DNA of 64,000 nucleotides, from the NCBI RefSeq assembly GCF_017313275.1, contig NZ_JAFLNM010000004.1, positions 246,291 to 310,290 of the forward strand, written 5' to 3'. Source of the DNA: Flagellimonas profundi. Lineage in GTDB: Bacteria; Bacteroidota; Bacteroidia; Flavobacteriales; Flavobacteriaceae. Of the stretch, positions 18,690-26,747 are shown piece after piece (position 1 is the first letter of the stretch; each line of letters starts with the position of its first letter). The position numbers and the translations under genes were made by a program. The notes under the pieces are model-generated. The model saw only the letters and a program-made list of their open reading frames with translations. It ran no database searches and had not been told where the DNA came from.

Positions 18690-20021
18690 ATGAAAAAAAG
18701 CATAAGTTTAATCGCAGCACTGTTATTGGTTCTGGTATCATGTCAAAAAAAACAAGAACCTATAGAAATTTCTCCTGAAGAATTCCATGCCTCTGTGGAC
18801 AAGGTCATTGAGGTGATGATACATGACATATTCTCACCGCCTGTGGCAAGTAGAATATTTGCCTACCCAAATATTGCCGCTTATGAGATTGTAGCCAAGA
18901 AAAACGACAACTACAAATCCCTAGCCGGGCAGGTAACAGGCCTGGAAAGTATTCCAGACCCCAAAAACACGGAAAACATCAATTATGAAATGGCCGCGCT
19001 AATAGCGCATATCGACTTAAACAAAAGGTTGATCTTTTCCGAAGAAAGAATTGAAAGTTTCCGAGACAGTCTTTATACCGTTTGGATGGAACAGAACGAA
19101 CCCGTTTTTAACGCCTCCAAAGCATATGGTTTGGAAGTAGCGGATTTTATAGGTGAATGGATGAACAAGGACAACTACAAAGAAACACGTACCATGCCCA
19201 AATTTACCGTTGATTCGGAGGATCCATCGCGTTGGCAGCCCACGCCTCCGGCCTATATGAACGGTATTGAGCCCCATTGGGAAAAAATACGTCCTTTTGC
19301 GATTGATTCTGCACAGCAATTTAAGCCAATTCCACCACCAGAATTCTCTATGGAAAAAGATTCCAAATTTTACCAAGAGGTGATGGAGGTTTATGAGGTG
19401 CGAAAGAGCATGATCGGCAAAGGTGATAAGTCAGATGAAATAGCCATTGCCCAGTTTTGGGACTGTAACCCCTATGTTTCGGTTACCCGTGGACACCTAA
19501 TGTTCGCCACCAAAAAAATCACTCCCGGTGCTCACTGGATAGGTATTACGAAGATCGCCTCACGAAAAACAGATGCCGATTTTGCAAAAACCGTATACGC
19601 CTATACCAAAACTTCCATAGCGATAGCTGACGCATTTATAAGTTGTTGGGATGAAAAATATCGAAGCAATCTAATTCGTCCAGAAACTGTGATCAACGAG
19701 TATATCGACGATAGTTGGGAGCCCGTATTGCAAACGCCACCGTTCCCAGAATACACCAGCGGACATAGCGTAGTATCCGGTGCAGCGGCAATAGCCCTAA
19801 CGGATATCTTTGGAGACAACTTTGCCTTTGATGACGATACGGAGGTAGCCTATGGTTTACCTGTGCGTTCCTTTACTTCATTTAACCACGCATCTAGTGA
19901 AGCGGCTTTAAGCCGAATGTACGGCGGAATCCATTATCGTGCAGCCATTGATGTTGGAATTAAACAAGGCCGAGATCTTGGGAAATTTGTGGTGGATAAA
20001 TTGGACATGACAAAAGGCTAA
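18690..20021 (+). CDS. PAP2-superfamily / vanadium-dependent haloperoxidase-like lipoprotein
   Basis: 443 aa from the ATG at 18690, which gives a lipoprotein signal VLVSC (Cys18); a longer in-frame reading overlaps the previous gene and has no signal peptide. The vanadate/phosphate-binding triad of the PAP2 superfamily is complete: K323-x6-R330-P331 (KYRSNLIRP), TSGH at 356-359, and SRMYGGIHY at 408-416 with R409 and H415. The all-helical chain length and the HWIGITKIA region match bacterial vanadium chloroperoxidase-like proteins better than membrane-bound PAP2 phosphatases, which have six TM helices; none are seen here. It could be a haloperoxidase or a secreted acid phosphatase; the sequence does not decide. 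It follows the third FG-GAP gene after 10 bp, in the same operon. Confidence 0.82.
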   Translation: MKKSISLIAALLLVLVSCQKKQEPIEISPEEFHASVDKVIEVMIHDIFSPPVASRIFAYPNIAAYEIVAKKNDNYKSLAGQVTGLESIPDPKNTENINYEMAALIAHIDLNKRLIFSEERIESFRDSLYTVWMEQNEPVFNASKAYGLEVADFIGEWMNKDNYKETRTMPKFTVDSEDPSRWQPTPPAYMNGIEPHWEKIRPFAIDSAQQFKPIPPPEFSMEKDSKFYQEVMEVYEVRKSMIGKGDKSDEIAIAQFWDCNPYVSVTRGHLMFATKKITPGAHWIGITKIASRKTDADFAKTVYAYTKTSIAIADAFISCWDEKYRSNLIRPETVINEYIDDSWEPVLQTPPFPEYTSGHSVVSGAAAIALTDIFGDNFAFDDDTEVAYGLPVRSFTSFNHASSEAALSRMYGGIHYRAAIDVGIKQGRDLGKFVVDKLDMTKG

Positions 20022-20043
20022 TCCGTATTTTTGCTCCTTAGTT

Positions 20044-20943
20044 ATGAGGAAGATTATTTCAATAATCCTAGCCGTTGTGGTAGGAGTAATTTTGTGGTAC
20101 CTTTTTTTAAAGCCTCAAGATTATCAGGTTAATTTTAAGGCCAAGGCAATTCCAGGCACCATATTCGAATCCGTAAAGGCATGGAACAAGGGCTTTGATT
20201 CGGCAGTCCCTGTGGATTATATTAGCCCAAGTCATTTTAAGCAGACCATCTTGGTGAACGATTCCGTTCATGAATACGAATGGGAAATAAACCCGGTCCA
20301 CGATTCCTTGAGTGAGGTCCAAGTAAACATAAAAGACCTGGACCACTCCGTTGACAACCGCTTGGCAGTTCCTTTTTCGGATACCGATTTTGAAAAAGGC
20401 TCCAGAAAATTGCTTTTGGATTTTAATGATTTTCTCAACGAACACATCAAAGGTTTTAATGTGACCATTGAAGGGGAAGAAGAAACTTTCTCCTCATTTT
20501 GTGCCTGTGTTCAGCTTACAACATCTCCAGAAGATAAGGCGAAGGGCATGATGGCCAATTACAACTTTCTTAATGCCATACTTTTGGAGAAACAAATTAA
20601 ATTGAACGGCCCTCCATTTGTGGAGGTATTGGATTGGGATTTGGAAAACAATAGTCTGACTTATAATTTTTGCAACCCCATTATTCGCTCCGAAAGACTT
20701 CCTGACCATCCAGACATTGAATATAAGCGCATCTTTGGCAAAAATGCCATCAAAGCTATTTATCACGGAAACTATATCACTTCAGACCGTGCTTGGTATG
20801 CCATTATGGACTATGCGAAAGAAAACAATATCCTCATAGAGAAAAAGCCCATTGAAGTTTTCTACAATAACCCGAACATGGGAGGGAATGAATTGGAGTG
20901 GACAACGGAAGTATTTATGCCCATAAAGGAATCCGATGAATAA
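20044..20943 (+). CDS. Membrane-anchored protein with GyrI-like/effector-binding C-terminal domain
   Basis: 299 aa. One N-terminal TM helix (residues about 4-20, IISIILAVVVGVILWYLF) places the rest outside the cytoplasm or at the membrane face. Residues about 25-150 look like a SRPBCC/START-type domain (FKAKAIPGTIFESVKAWN); residues about 160-295 resemble the GyrI-like effector-binding domain found at the C-terminus of BmrR-type regulators (PPFVEVLDWD, YHGNYITSDRAWYAIMDY, EVFYNNP, WTTEVFMPI). No DNA-binding domain is present, so a small-molecule binding or shielding role is likelier than transcription control. It starts 22 bp after the haloperoxidase-like gene and overlaps the next gene by 8 bp. 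Specific function unknown. Confidence 0.75.
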   Translation: MRKIISIILAVVVGVILWYLFLKPQDYQVNFKAKAIPGTIFESVKAWNKGFDSAVPVDYISPSHFKQTILVNDSVHEYEWEINPVHDSLSEVQVNIKDLDHSVDNRLAVPFSDTDFEKGSRKLLLDFNDFLNEHIKGFNVTIEGEEETFSSFCACVQLTTSPEDKAKGMMANYNFLNAILLEKQIKLNGPPFVEVLDWDLENNSLTYNFCNPIIRSERLPDHPDIEYKRIFGKNAIKAIYHGNYITSDRAWYAIMDYAKENNILIEKKPIEVFYNNPNMGGNELEWTTEVFMPIKESDE

Positions 20944-21793
20944 ACTTGTCCTAATTTCTTTACTGATCGTAGCACAAGGGTGTGCGCAGAAAACGTATTT
21001 GGGCAAACTGGATGAACTCGGGAAATTCCCATCAAAGCTTAAGGAGGTTTCAGGAATGGAAATCACCAAGGATGGGGAAATATGGGTAATTGAAGATAGC
21101 GGCAATAAGGATAAAATATATAGGGTAGCTAAGGATGGTGACATCAAGGAATCACTAAAAATAGATCATGCCAAAAACAAGGACTGGGAAGATTTGACCA
21201 TGGACAATGATGGCAATCTGTACATTGGTGATTTTGGAAATAATGATAATGAGCGCGAAGATTTGGTCATCTATAAGATTCCTGAAGATGAAATGGACAA
21301 AAAAGAGCCCAATGCCGACAAAATTGAGTTCAAATACCCGCAGCAGAATGACTTTCCCCCACAAAAAGATAGTCTGTATTTTGACACTGAAGGTTTTTTC
21401 CATCTAAACGACCATCTCTACATCTTTACAAAAAATAGAACCAGACCTTACTCTGGAAAAACGTTGATCTATAGAGTACCCGATGAAGAGGGCGCTTACG
21501 AAGCTGAATTTTTGGGTTCCCTGTTTTTATGTGCAGATCAAGACCATTGCTCTGTAACAAGTGCTGATATTGCTCCGGATGGAAAAACAATTGCTTTATT
21601 GAGTTATGGATTTGTTTTTTTGCTTTCTGATTTTCAAGCTCCTGATTTTACAAAGTCATCGATTAAAATCATTGATCTAAATACAGACACCCAAATTGAA
21701 TCGGTCTGTTTTTTAGGCAACGGAACCCTTCTGATTGCCGATGAGCAAAATAAGTATGGAGGTAGAAAGCTTTACGAGTTCATACTTGATTAG
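20936..21793 (+). CDS. Propeller-like lipoprotein of unknown function
   Basis: 285 aa; lipoprotein signal VAQGC (Cys16). The chain has propeller-type repeats with small-residue/Trp/Asp turns (EVSGMEITKDGEIWVIEDSG, DWEDLTMDNDGNLYIGDFGN, CSVTSADIAPDGKTIALLSY, IESVCFLGNGTLLIADEQN), similar in style to NHL/SdiA-regulated-like proteins. No catalytic motif was recognised. The start overlaps the preceding stop by 8 bp, so it closes the plus-strand operon that began at 8801. The stop interlocks with the convergent metallophosphoesterase stop at TTAG (21790-21793). Confidence 0.75.
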   Translation: MNKLVLISLLIVAQGCAQKTYLGKLDELGKFPSKLKEVSGMEITKDGEIWVIEDSGNKDKIYRVAKDGDIKESLKIDHAKNKDWEDLTMDNDGNLYIGDFGNNDNEREDLVIYKIPEDEMDKKEPNADKIEFKYPQQNDFPPQKDSLYFDTEGFFHLNDHLYIFTKNRTRPYSGKTLIYRVPDEEGAYEAEFLGSLFLCADQDHCSVTSADIAPDGKTIALLSYGFVFLLSDFQAPDFTKSSIKIIDLNTDTQIESVCFLGNGTLLIADEQNKYGGRKLYEFILD

Positions 21794-24700
21794 AAGCCAA
21801 ATCCCAGTCCAAAGGCAAACCGAAGACCATCCGTACTATTAAATAATCCAAAGTTGGCGGACAGTACATCGGCACCGTTCAAGAAAAACCCGCCTCCGTA
21901 GGAATTGTGCCATTTATGGGAATCTTCTCCCGGGTACCAAACACGGCCATAATCGAACCCCCCGTAAATTCCAGGATTCACTGGCATTAGTCCCGTTTTT
22001 ACTCCTCTAAAGCTATATCTAAGGTCCGTGTTTTGAAAATAGGCCGTTTTACCTGTAAACCGTTGAAACCTAAATCCACGAAGTCCGTTGTCCCCGCCTA
22101 TGCTGGCAGCTTGGTAAAATTCATATCCATTTCCTATGGTAAAATGACCTTTTAGTTTTGTTGCAAAAACCAGACGGCCATCTGCTGTAAGTTTATGGTC
22201 CATGGAAAATGATGGGACTACGTACCCAAAGGATCTTGAAGAATCATCCAGATTGGTTTTAAAACCGCCTTCTAAGCTGAACGACATTCCCAAAGTTGGA
22301 AATGCCTCACTATCCGTATTGGAATAGGTGTATTCCCCATCGATTCCAAAAAAACTCAAATGGTTTTCCTCCCCATTTTCCAGATAAAACTCATTGATGA
22401 ATCTATTTTCGGTTTCCTCGATCTCGATGTTTTCATAAGCCATACCCAATCGAACCTTAGAACCATAAAAGCCTCTCCAAACCAATGAGGGTGCTAATTT
22501 CAGGGTTCGGATACGAACCCTGTTATAATCCAATTCCAATGGTTCTTCGTCATCGTTGTTCACTGTCTCATTTCCGAATCCGAAAAAGTTCCGTGTAAAG
22601 TTGGGGCTTGTAAACCTGGCATCGACTTCCAGGTTCACCTTGTTGAACACATGGGCAAACTCTCCGGTGTATCCTAAATCGAACCCATTTATGGCAAAGT
22701 AATAGGCCGCATTAAATGTATGTTGTTGCGTAAATGGATTTTTCCTGAAACCATTAAAGGTATAGGTACTGGTTAAACCAAGCCTAACCCCATCATCTGG
22801 ATTAAACCCAATGGTGGGCAGCACTTGGTTGTTGCTTGCCTTGATATTCAAAAACTCGTAGGTATTGGTATCGTAGTCGTTTACTAAATTAATATTGCCG
22901 CCATAAGCCTCTTCCAAGGTGTTTTTCTTCGACTTAAAGTCATAGACCCATAGTTTTTTTGAGTTTTCGGATATTTTGTAAATATCATTGTTCTGACCCC
23001 CGATAATGCGGACCTTTATTTTTGAAGTTTCCGTGTTGGCCTCAAAAACATCATCATCATCCAGGCCATAAATCCAAATCTCCTTGGTGTAATCTGGACT
23101 ATATACTTTATTGAAAAACAAATCCGTATAATCCCCGCCTTTTATTCGGTATGCCCTTACCTCAACATCGCCATTGGGCAATGAGACAATATTGAAATAG
23201 TCATCTTTGTCGGTCCCGGCAATTACACTGTACTTGTTCAAAATAGCGTAATACTCCTGTGCTGTTTCAACCAAGTTATTCTTTCGTGCCAAAAGTATGT
23301 TCTTGATTTCCGTCAAGGTTTCATCCCTAACCTCCTCCGGAAAGGCCAAAAAGGCATCGTCAATAATATCTCCATTTAAGTTTTGCTGAATGAATTTGGC
23401 TTGATCCACCCACATTTGCCTGTCGGTTTCGGATAGCAGGGCCATATCCAAGGCAAAAGTTCGTGGTGATGATGTAAATCCTTTTACACTTCTGATTTCT
23501 TCATGAAATCCTTCAAAAATACGAAGGGAAGGAACCGCTCTCGATCCAAAATTCATGATAAGGCCGTCTCCCCATCGGGAAAACACTTGGTCCCTATCCC
23601 GAGCAATGGGTTTGTATACCTTGTTCCCATTCTCCATTTCAAATTCGGCCCAACGCCATTGGTCCACATGCCTATCCCAATCGCCGATCAAAATATCGAA
23701 CAAACGGGCCTTTACATATTCCTTTTGGTCAATGCTGTATTCCTCATCTTCACGGAGTTTGTCCATAAGGTCGTAAGTACTCTCAATCTTCTTGGTATAC
23801 CCAAAGCTTTTCAGGTTATCATGATCATCGGAAACATGCTCCTCTATCATGTACAATCCATCACCAAACTCTTTGTTGAAATCGCCCAGAACGGACTGTT
23901 TGGGCACGTAATATAGTTTGGGGTTGGTATGGTACATCCCAAGTGCTTGGGAAAGTCTATCAATGGAAAAGGGAGCATAAGGATGTGCCCCAGTATAAAT
24001 GTCCAACAATAATTTCTCGGTGTAGGTATCCTCGAACTTACCGACAATGTACTGTTCTTGAAAAGCAATGGACTGAAGGTATCTTTCAGCACTTTTTCGT
24101 AGACCTCTCATCACGTATTCCCTACCATCCTTATCGGCCAAACGTAAGGAGTTGGACTGATTTCCGCCTCCTTTCCGAACAACCGTTAGCCCTCCTAAAA
24201 GAGTATCCAACCGTACCGTTGGGGCTTTTACTTTGGTTCCGTAATATTTTCTGTACCGTTCTCCCCATAACCACTTGTGAAACCCGCTTTTTTCAATTTC
24301 CTCGGGCTCATAGACCGAAGCCATTTTATATGGGGGAAAATCATCAGGTAGCTCAACTTTCTTGTTTGACCTATCCGGTGGCAGCACTTCCGTTTGATAC
24401 AGCATTGTAGCCGAATCGGCGGTGGTCCCATAAAACGCTACTTGTGACGAGCCATCCGTAAATACCTTTAAAATTGCATATCCATTTCTACCCGTGGAAA
24501 ATTTGCTTCCGTTCAACAATCGGGTCGCTCCTGTTTTTGCTCCCGAACCACTTACTATTTGAGGCTTGCCATATTCCTCGATGTATTGGAGCGTATGTTC
24601 GTGCCCCGATGCAAAGATGATCTTATCCGAATATTGTGAGAGCGTAACAATTCTGTTCCTAAGTTCATCATACCTTTTGTTGGAAAGATCTTCTGAGGTA

Positions 24701-25509
24701 GCGCCAGAAGTTTTTCTTAATAGATTGATGGCTGCACCCAAAACAGGCATGGGCACTTGGCCACCATTGGGGTAGATTCCTTGTTTAAAAGAGAACTGAC
24801 CACCGTGTGAGCCATAGGAAAACATGGGATGGTGCATGGCGAACACAACCGTTTTGTCCCTATTTTTCTTTATGATGCTCTCGAGTTCTTCAAAAAAGCG
24901 GCTTCTGGTCTTAATCTCGCACTCGTCATTAATAGTTGGGTGTTTATCCCAATTAACGAGGTACCATTCCGTATCTATTGCAACGACCAATACGTTGTCA
25001 TTGATTTCTATTTCCTCGATAGGGCAACCATTTTCGGGCTGAAAAGCATCATTGTTGTCCAATACATCCTCTACATATTCCTCCTCGCGTTTCAACCCTT
25101 TAAGACCATCGGTATACCAATCGTGATTGCCAGGAATAAAGAGCTTTTTACCCTTGAAGTGCTTCAAAGTGCTCAGTTGGGCATCCAAATGGTTTTTGGC
25201 CTCCAAATAGGCAATGGTGGAATCTTTTTTATCTGGCAGACCTGCCGGGTATATGTTATCTCCCAAAAAAATAACGGTGCTATTGGCATCTGCATCGTCC
25301 AAAACGTTTTTAAACGCTTTTAATGTGGGGTTCAAGTCTCCCATCGGGGATTTACCTGCATCACCGATCAAATAAAAGGTGTGTTCAACCTCCCTATCAT
25401 CTGAAGCGGGATAAATAGAAAAAGGCTTTGCATATTTGGTTTCGTAGGTAGCGCAACCTGAGGCCAGGACCATCAAAAAGAGCAACAAATAATGTTTCTT
25501 CATATCCAT
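21790..25509 (-). CDS. Metallophosphoesterase with kinase-like middle region and C-terminal Omp85/BamA-type barrel
   Basis: 1239 aa; two close ATGs (25509, 25503). Lipoprotein signal LASGC (Cys19). Residues about 43-345 are a calcineurin-like phosphoesterase with the full metal set: GDAG (49-52), GDNIYP (83-88), GNHDWY (127-132), HH (226-227), GHEH (302-305). Residues about 430-720 resemble a HipA/FAM20/CotH-type kinase fold: a basic strand YVMRGLRKS near 465-473, then DILIGDWDRHVDQ (605-617) and ARDRDQVF (636-643). The last ~370 residues are beta-strand rich with LRGFRF and end in FGLGFGF, as in Omp85 surface-antigen barrels. A lipid anchor plus a C-terminal barrel is unusual. Divergent from the HD-domain gene (46 bp). 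Phosphoesterase and barrel calls are firm; the kinase-like call is a hypothesis. Confidence 0.85.
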   Translation of the reverse strand: MDMKKHYLLLFLMVLASGCATYETKYAKPFSIYPASDDREVEHTFYLIGDAGKSPMGDLNPTLKAFKNVLDDADANSTVIFLGDNIYPAGLPDKKDSTIAYLEAKNHLDAQLSTLKHFKGKKLFIPGNHDWYTDGLKGLKREEEYVEDVLDNNDAFQPENGCPIEEIEINDNVLVVAIDTEWYLVNWDKHPTINDECEIKTRSRFFEELESIIKKNRDKTVVFAMHHPMFSYGSHGGQFSFKQGIYPNGGQVPMPVLGAAINLLRKTSGATSEDLSNKRYDELRNRIVTLSQYSDKIIFASGHEHTLQYIEEYGKPQIVSGSGAKTGATRLLNGSKFSTGRNGYAILKVFTDGSSQVAFYGTTADSATMLYQTEVLPPDRSNKKVELPDDFPPYKMASVYEPEEIEKSGFHKWLWGERYRKYYGTKVKAPTVRLDTLLGGLTVVRKGGGNQSNSLRLADKDGREYVMRGLRKSAERYLQSIAFQEQYIVGKFEDTYTEKLLLDIYTGAHPYAPFSIDRLSQALGMYHTNPKLYYVPKQSVLGDFNKEFGDGLYMIEEHVSDDHDNLKSFGYTKKIESTYDLMDKLREDEEYSIDQKEYVKARLFDILIGDWDRHVDQWRWAEFEMENGNKVYKPIARDRDQVFSRWGDGLIMNFGSRAVPSLRIFEGFHEEIRSVKGFTSSPRTFALDMALLSETDRQMWVDQAKFIQQNLNGDIIDDAFLAFPEEVRDETLTEIKNILLARKNNLVETAQEYYAILNKYSVIAGTDKDDYFNIVSLPNGDVEVRAYRIKGGDYTDLFFNKVYSPDYTKEIWIYGLDDDDVFEANTETSKIKVRIIGGQNNDIYKISENSKKLWVYDFKSKKNTLEEAYGGNINLVNDYDTNTYEFLNIKASNNQVLPTIGFNPDDGVRLGLTSTYTFNGFRKNPFTQQHTFNAAYYFAINGFDLGYTGEFAHVFNKVNLEVDARFTSPNFTRNFFGFGNETVNNDDEEPLELDYNRVRIRTLKLAPSLVWRGFYGSKVRLGMAYENIEIEETENRFINEFYLENGEENHLSFFGIDGEYTYSNTDSEAFPTLGMSFSLEGGFKTNLDDSSRSFGYVVPSFSMDHKLTADGRLVFATKLKGHFTIGNGYEFYQAASIGGDNGLRGFRFQRFTGKTAYFQNTDLRYSFRGVKTGLMPVNPGIYGGFDYGRVWYPGEDSHKWHNSYGGGFFLNGADVLSANFGLFNSTDGLRFAFGLGFGF

Positions 25510-25555
25510 GAGGTTGATTCCAAATTTTGTAATTTGGATGTTCTAATTTGGAACT

Positions 25556-26746
25556 ATGTCGGAAATTGTTGAGAAAACTAAACACTTTGTTTCTGAGTTG
25601 TTAACGGAAAAACTGGACCCCAGATTTTTGTACCACAACTTGCGACATACCCAACGAGTAGTCAAAAGTACTAAAGAATTGCTCAATTATTACAACCTAG
25701 AGGAGGTTGACAACGAGCGGTTGTTGTTAGCGGCTTGGTTTCACGATGTTGGCCATATAAAAGGCTGTAAGGACCATGAAGAAAGCAGTTGTGAAATTGC
25801 AACTGAATTTCTTAAAGAAAATGGTTATGATCCCAAAGGAATCGAAGAGGTATGCTCCTTGATCTTGGCAACTAAAATGTACCATGAGCCAACCAATCTT
25901 AAGGAAAATATTATTCGTGATGCCGACGTATCCCACTTTGCAAAGAAGAGTTACTGGGAAACAACGGATTTTTTAAAGGATGAACTCAAAGAACTCGGCG
26001 TTGCGGATTATTCATCAAAAAAATGGCGGGACAAGAACATCAAAATGTTTCGCAATCATTTTTTCTATACCGATTATGCCAAGGAGCAATGGGAAGAGGG
26101 CAAACAAAAAAACTTAAAGCAGCTCCTAAAGGAGAAGAAGGCCGAGAAGAAAATCGCCAAAAAAGAAGCACTAAAGGCAAAGTACAAGAGTGAAAGCCCG
26201 GACAGGAGCGTTCAAACTTTGTATAGGGTCACCTTAAGGAACCATCTTAAACTTAGTGATATTGCCGACACCAAGGCAAACATATTACTGTCCGTAAATG
26301 CCATTATAATTTCTTTGGTCTTGGCCAATTTGCTTACCAAGTTGGACAATCCCACAAATACCTACATGATCTATCCTACATTTATATTGATCCTGTTCAG
26401 TGTGGTTTCCATGGTGCTATCGGTTTTGGCCACTCGACCCAACATTACAACTGGTAAATTCACCAAAGAAGATGTAGAGAAAAGAAGAGTAAACCTTTTG
26501 TTTTTCGGCAACTTCCATCAAATGGGTCTAGAAGAATACCAATCGGCGGTACAAGAACTGGTAAAGGACAAAGACTATGTGTATTCCTCGCTGACCAAGG
26601 ACCTCTATTATTTAGGTATTGTTTTGAACAGAAAATATAAGATATTGCGTCTGACCTACAACATTTTCATGTTGGGCATCATTATATCGGTTATTGCTTT
26701 TGGGATTGCCTTTCGCTTTTTTGGACCTGAAAGATTGATTTTTTAA
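25556..26746 (+). CDS. HD-domain protein fused to PycTM-like (DUF5706) membrane domain
   Basis: 396 aa. Residues 1-130 are an HD phosphohydrolase domain with H31 (RHTQRV), H63-D64 (FHDVGH), H74 and D122 (RDADVSHF). A Lys/Glu-rich charged helix covers about 180-212. Residues about 224-390 contain LRNHLKLSDIADTKANILL followed by hydrophobic segments at about 244-260, 272-292 and 365-386, which matches the transmembrane effector domain of Pycsar-type proteins. HD domains hydrolyse phosphoester bonds of nucleotides, including cyclic ones. No nucleotide cyclase or CD-NTase is encoded in the window, so this may be a housekeeping relative and not a defence effector. It ends 1 bp before the convergent GAF gene stop. 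Confidence 0.82.
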   Translation: MSEIVEKTKHFVSELLTEKLDPRFLYHNLRHTQRVVKSTKELLNYYNLEEVDNERLLLAAWFHDVGHIKGCKDHEESSCEIATEFLKENGYDPKGIEEVCSLILATKMYHEPTNLKENIIRDADVSHFAKKSYWETTDFLKDELKELGVADYSSKKWRDKNIKMFRNHFFYTDYAKEQWEEGKQKNLKQLLKEKKAEKKIAKKEALKAKYKSESPDRSVQTLYRVTLRNHLKLSDIADTKANILLSVNAIIISLVLANLLTKLDNPTNTYMIYPTFILILFSVVSMVLSVLATRPNITTGKFTKEDVEKRRVNLLFFGNFHQMGLEEYQSAVQELVKDKDYVYSSLTKDLYYLGIVLNRKYKILRLTYNIFMLGIIISVIAFGIAFRFFGPERLIF

Positions 26747-26747
26747 A

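Noticed and set aside
25556..26746. A Pycsar anti-phage locus
   Set aside because: Only a PycTM-like domain is present; no nucleotide cyclase or CD-NTase gene lies in the flanking DNA, and the neighbours are not defence genes.
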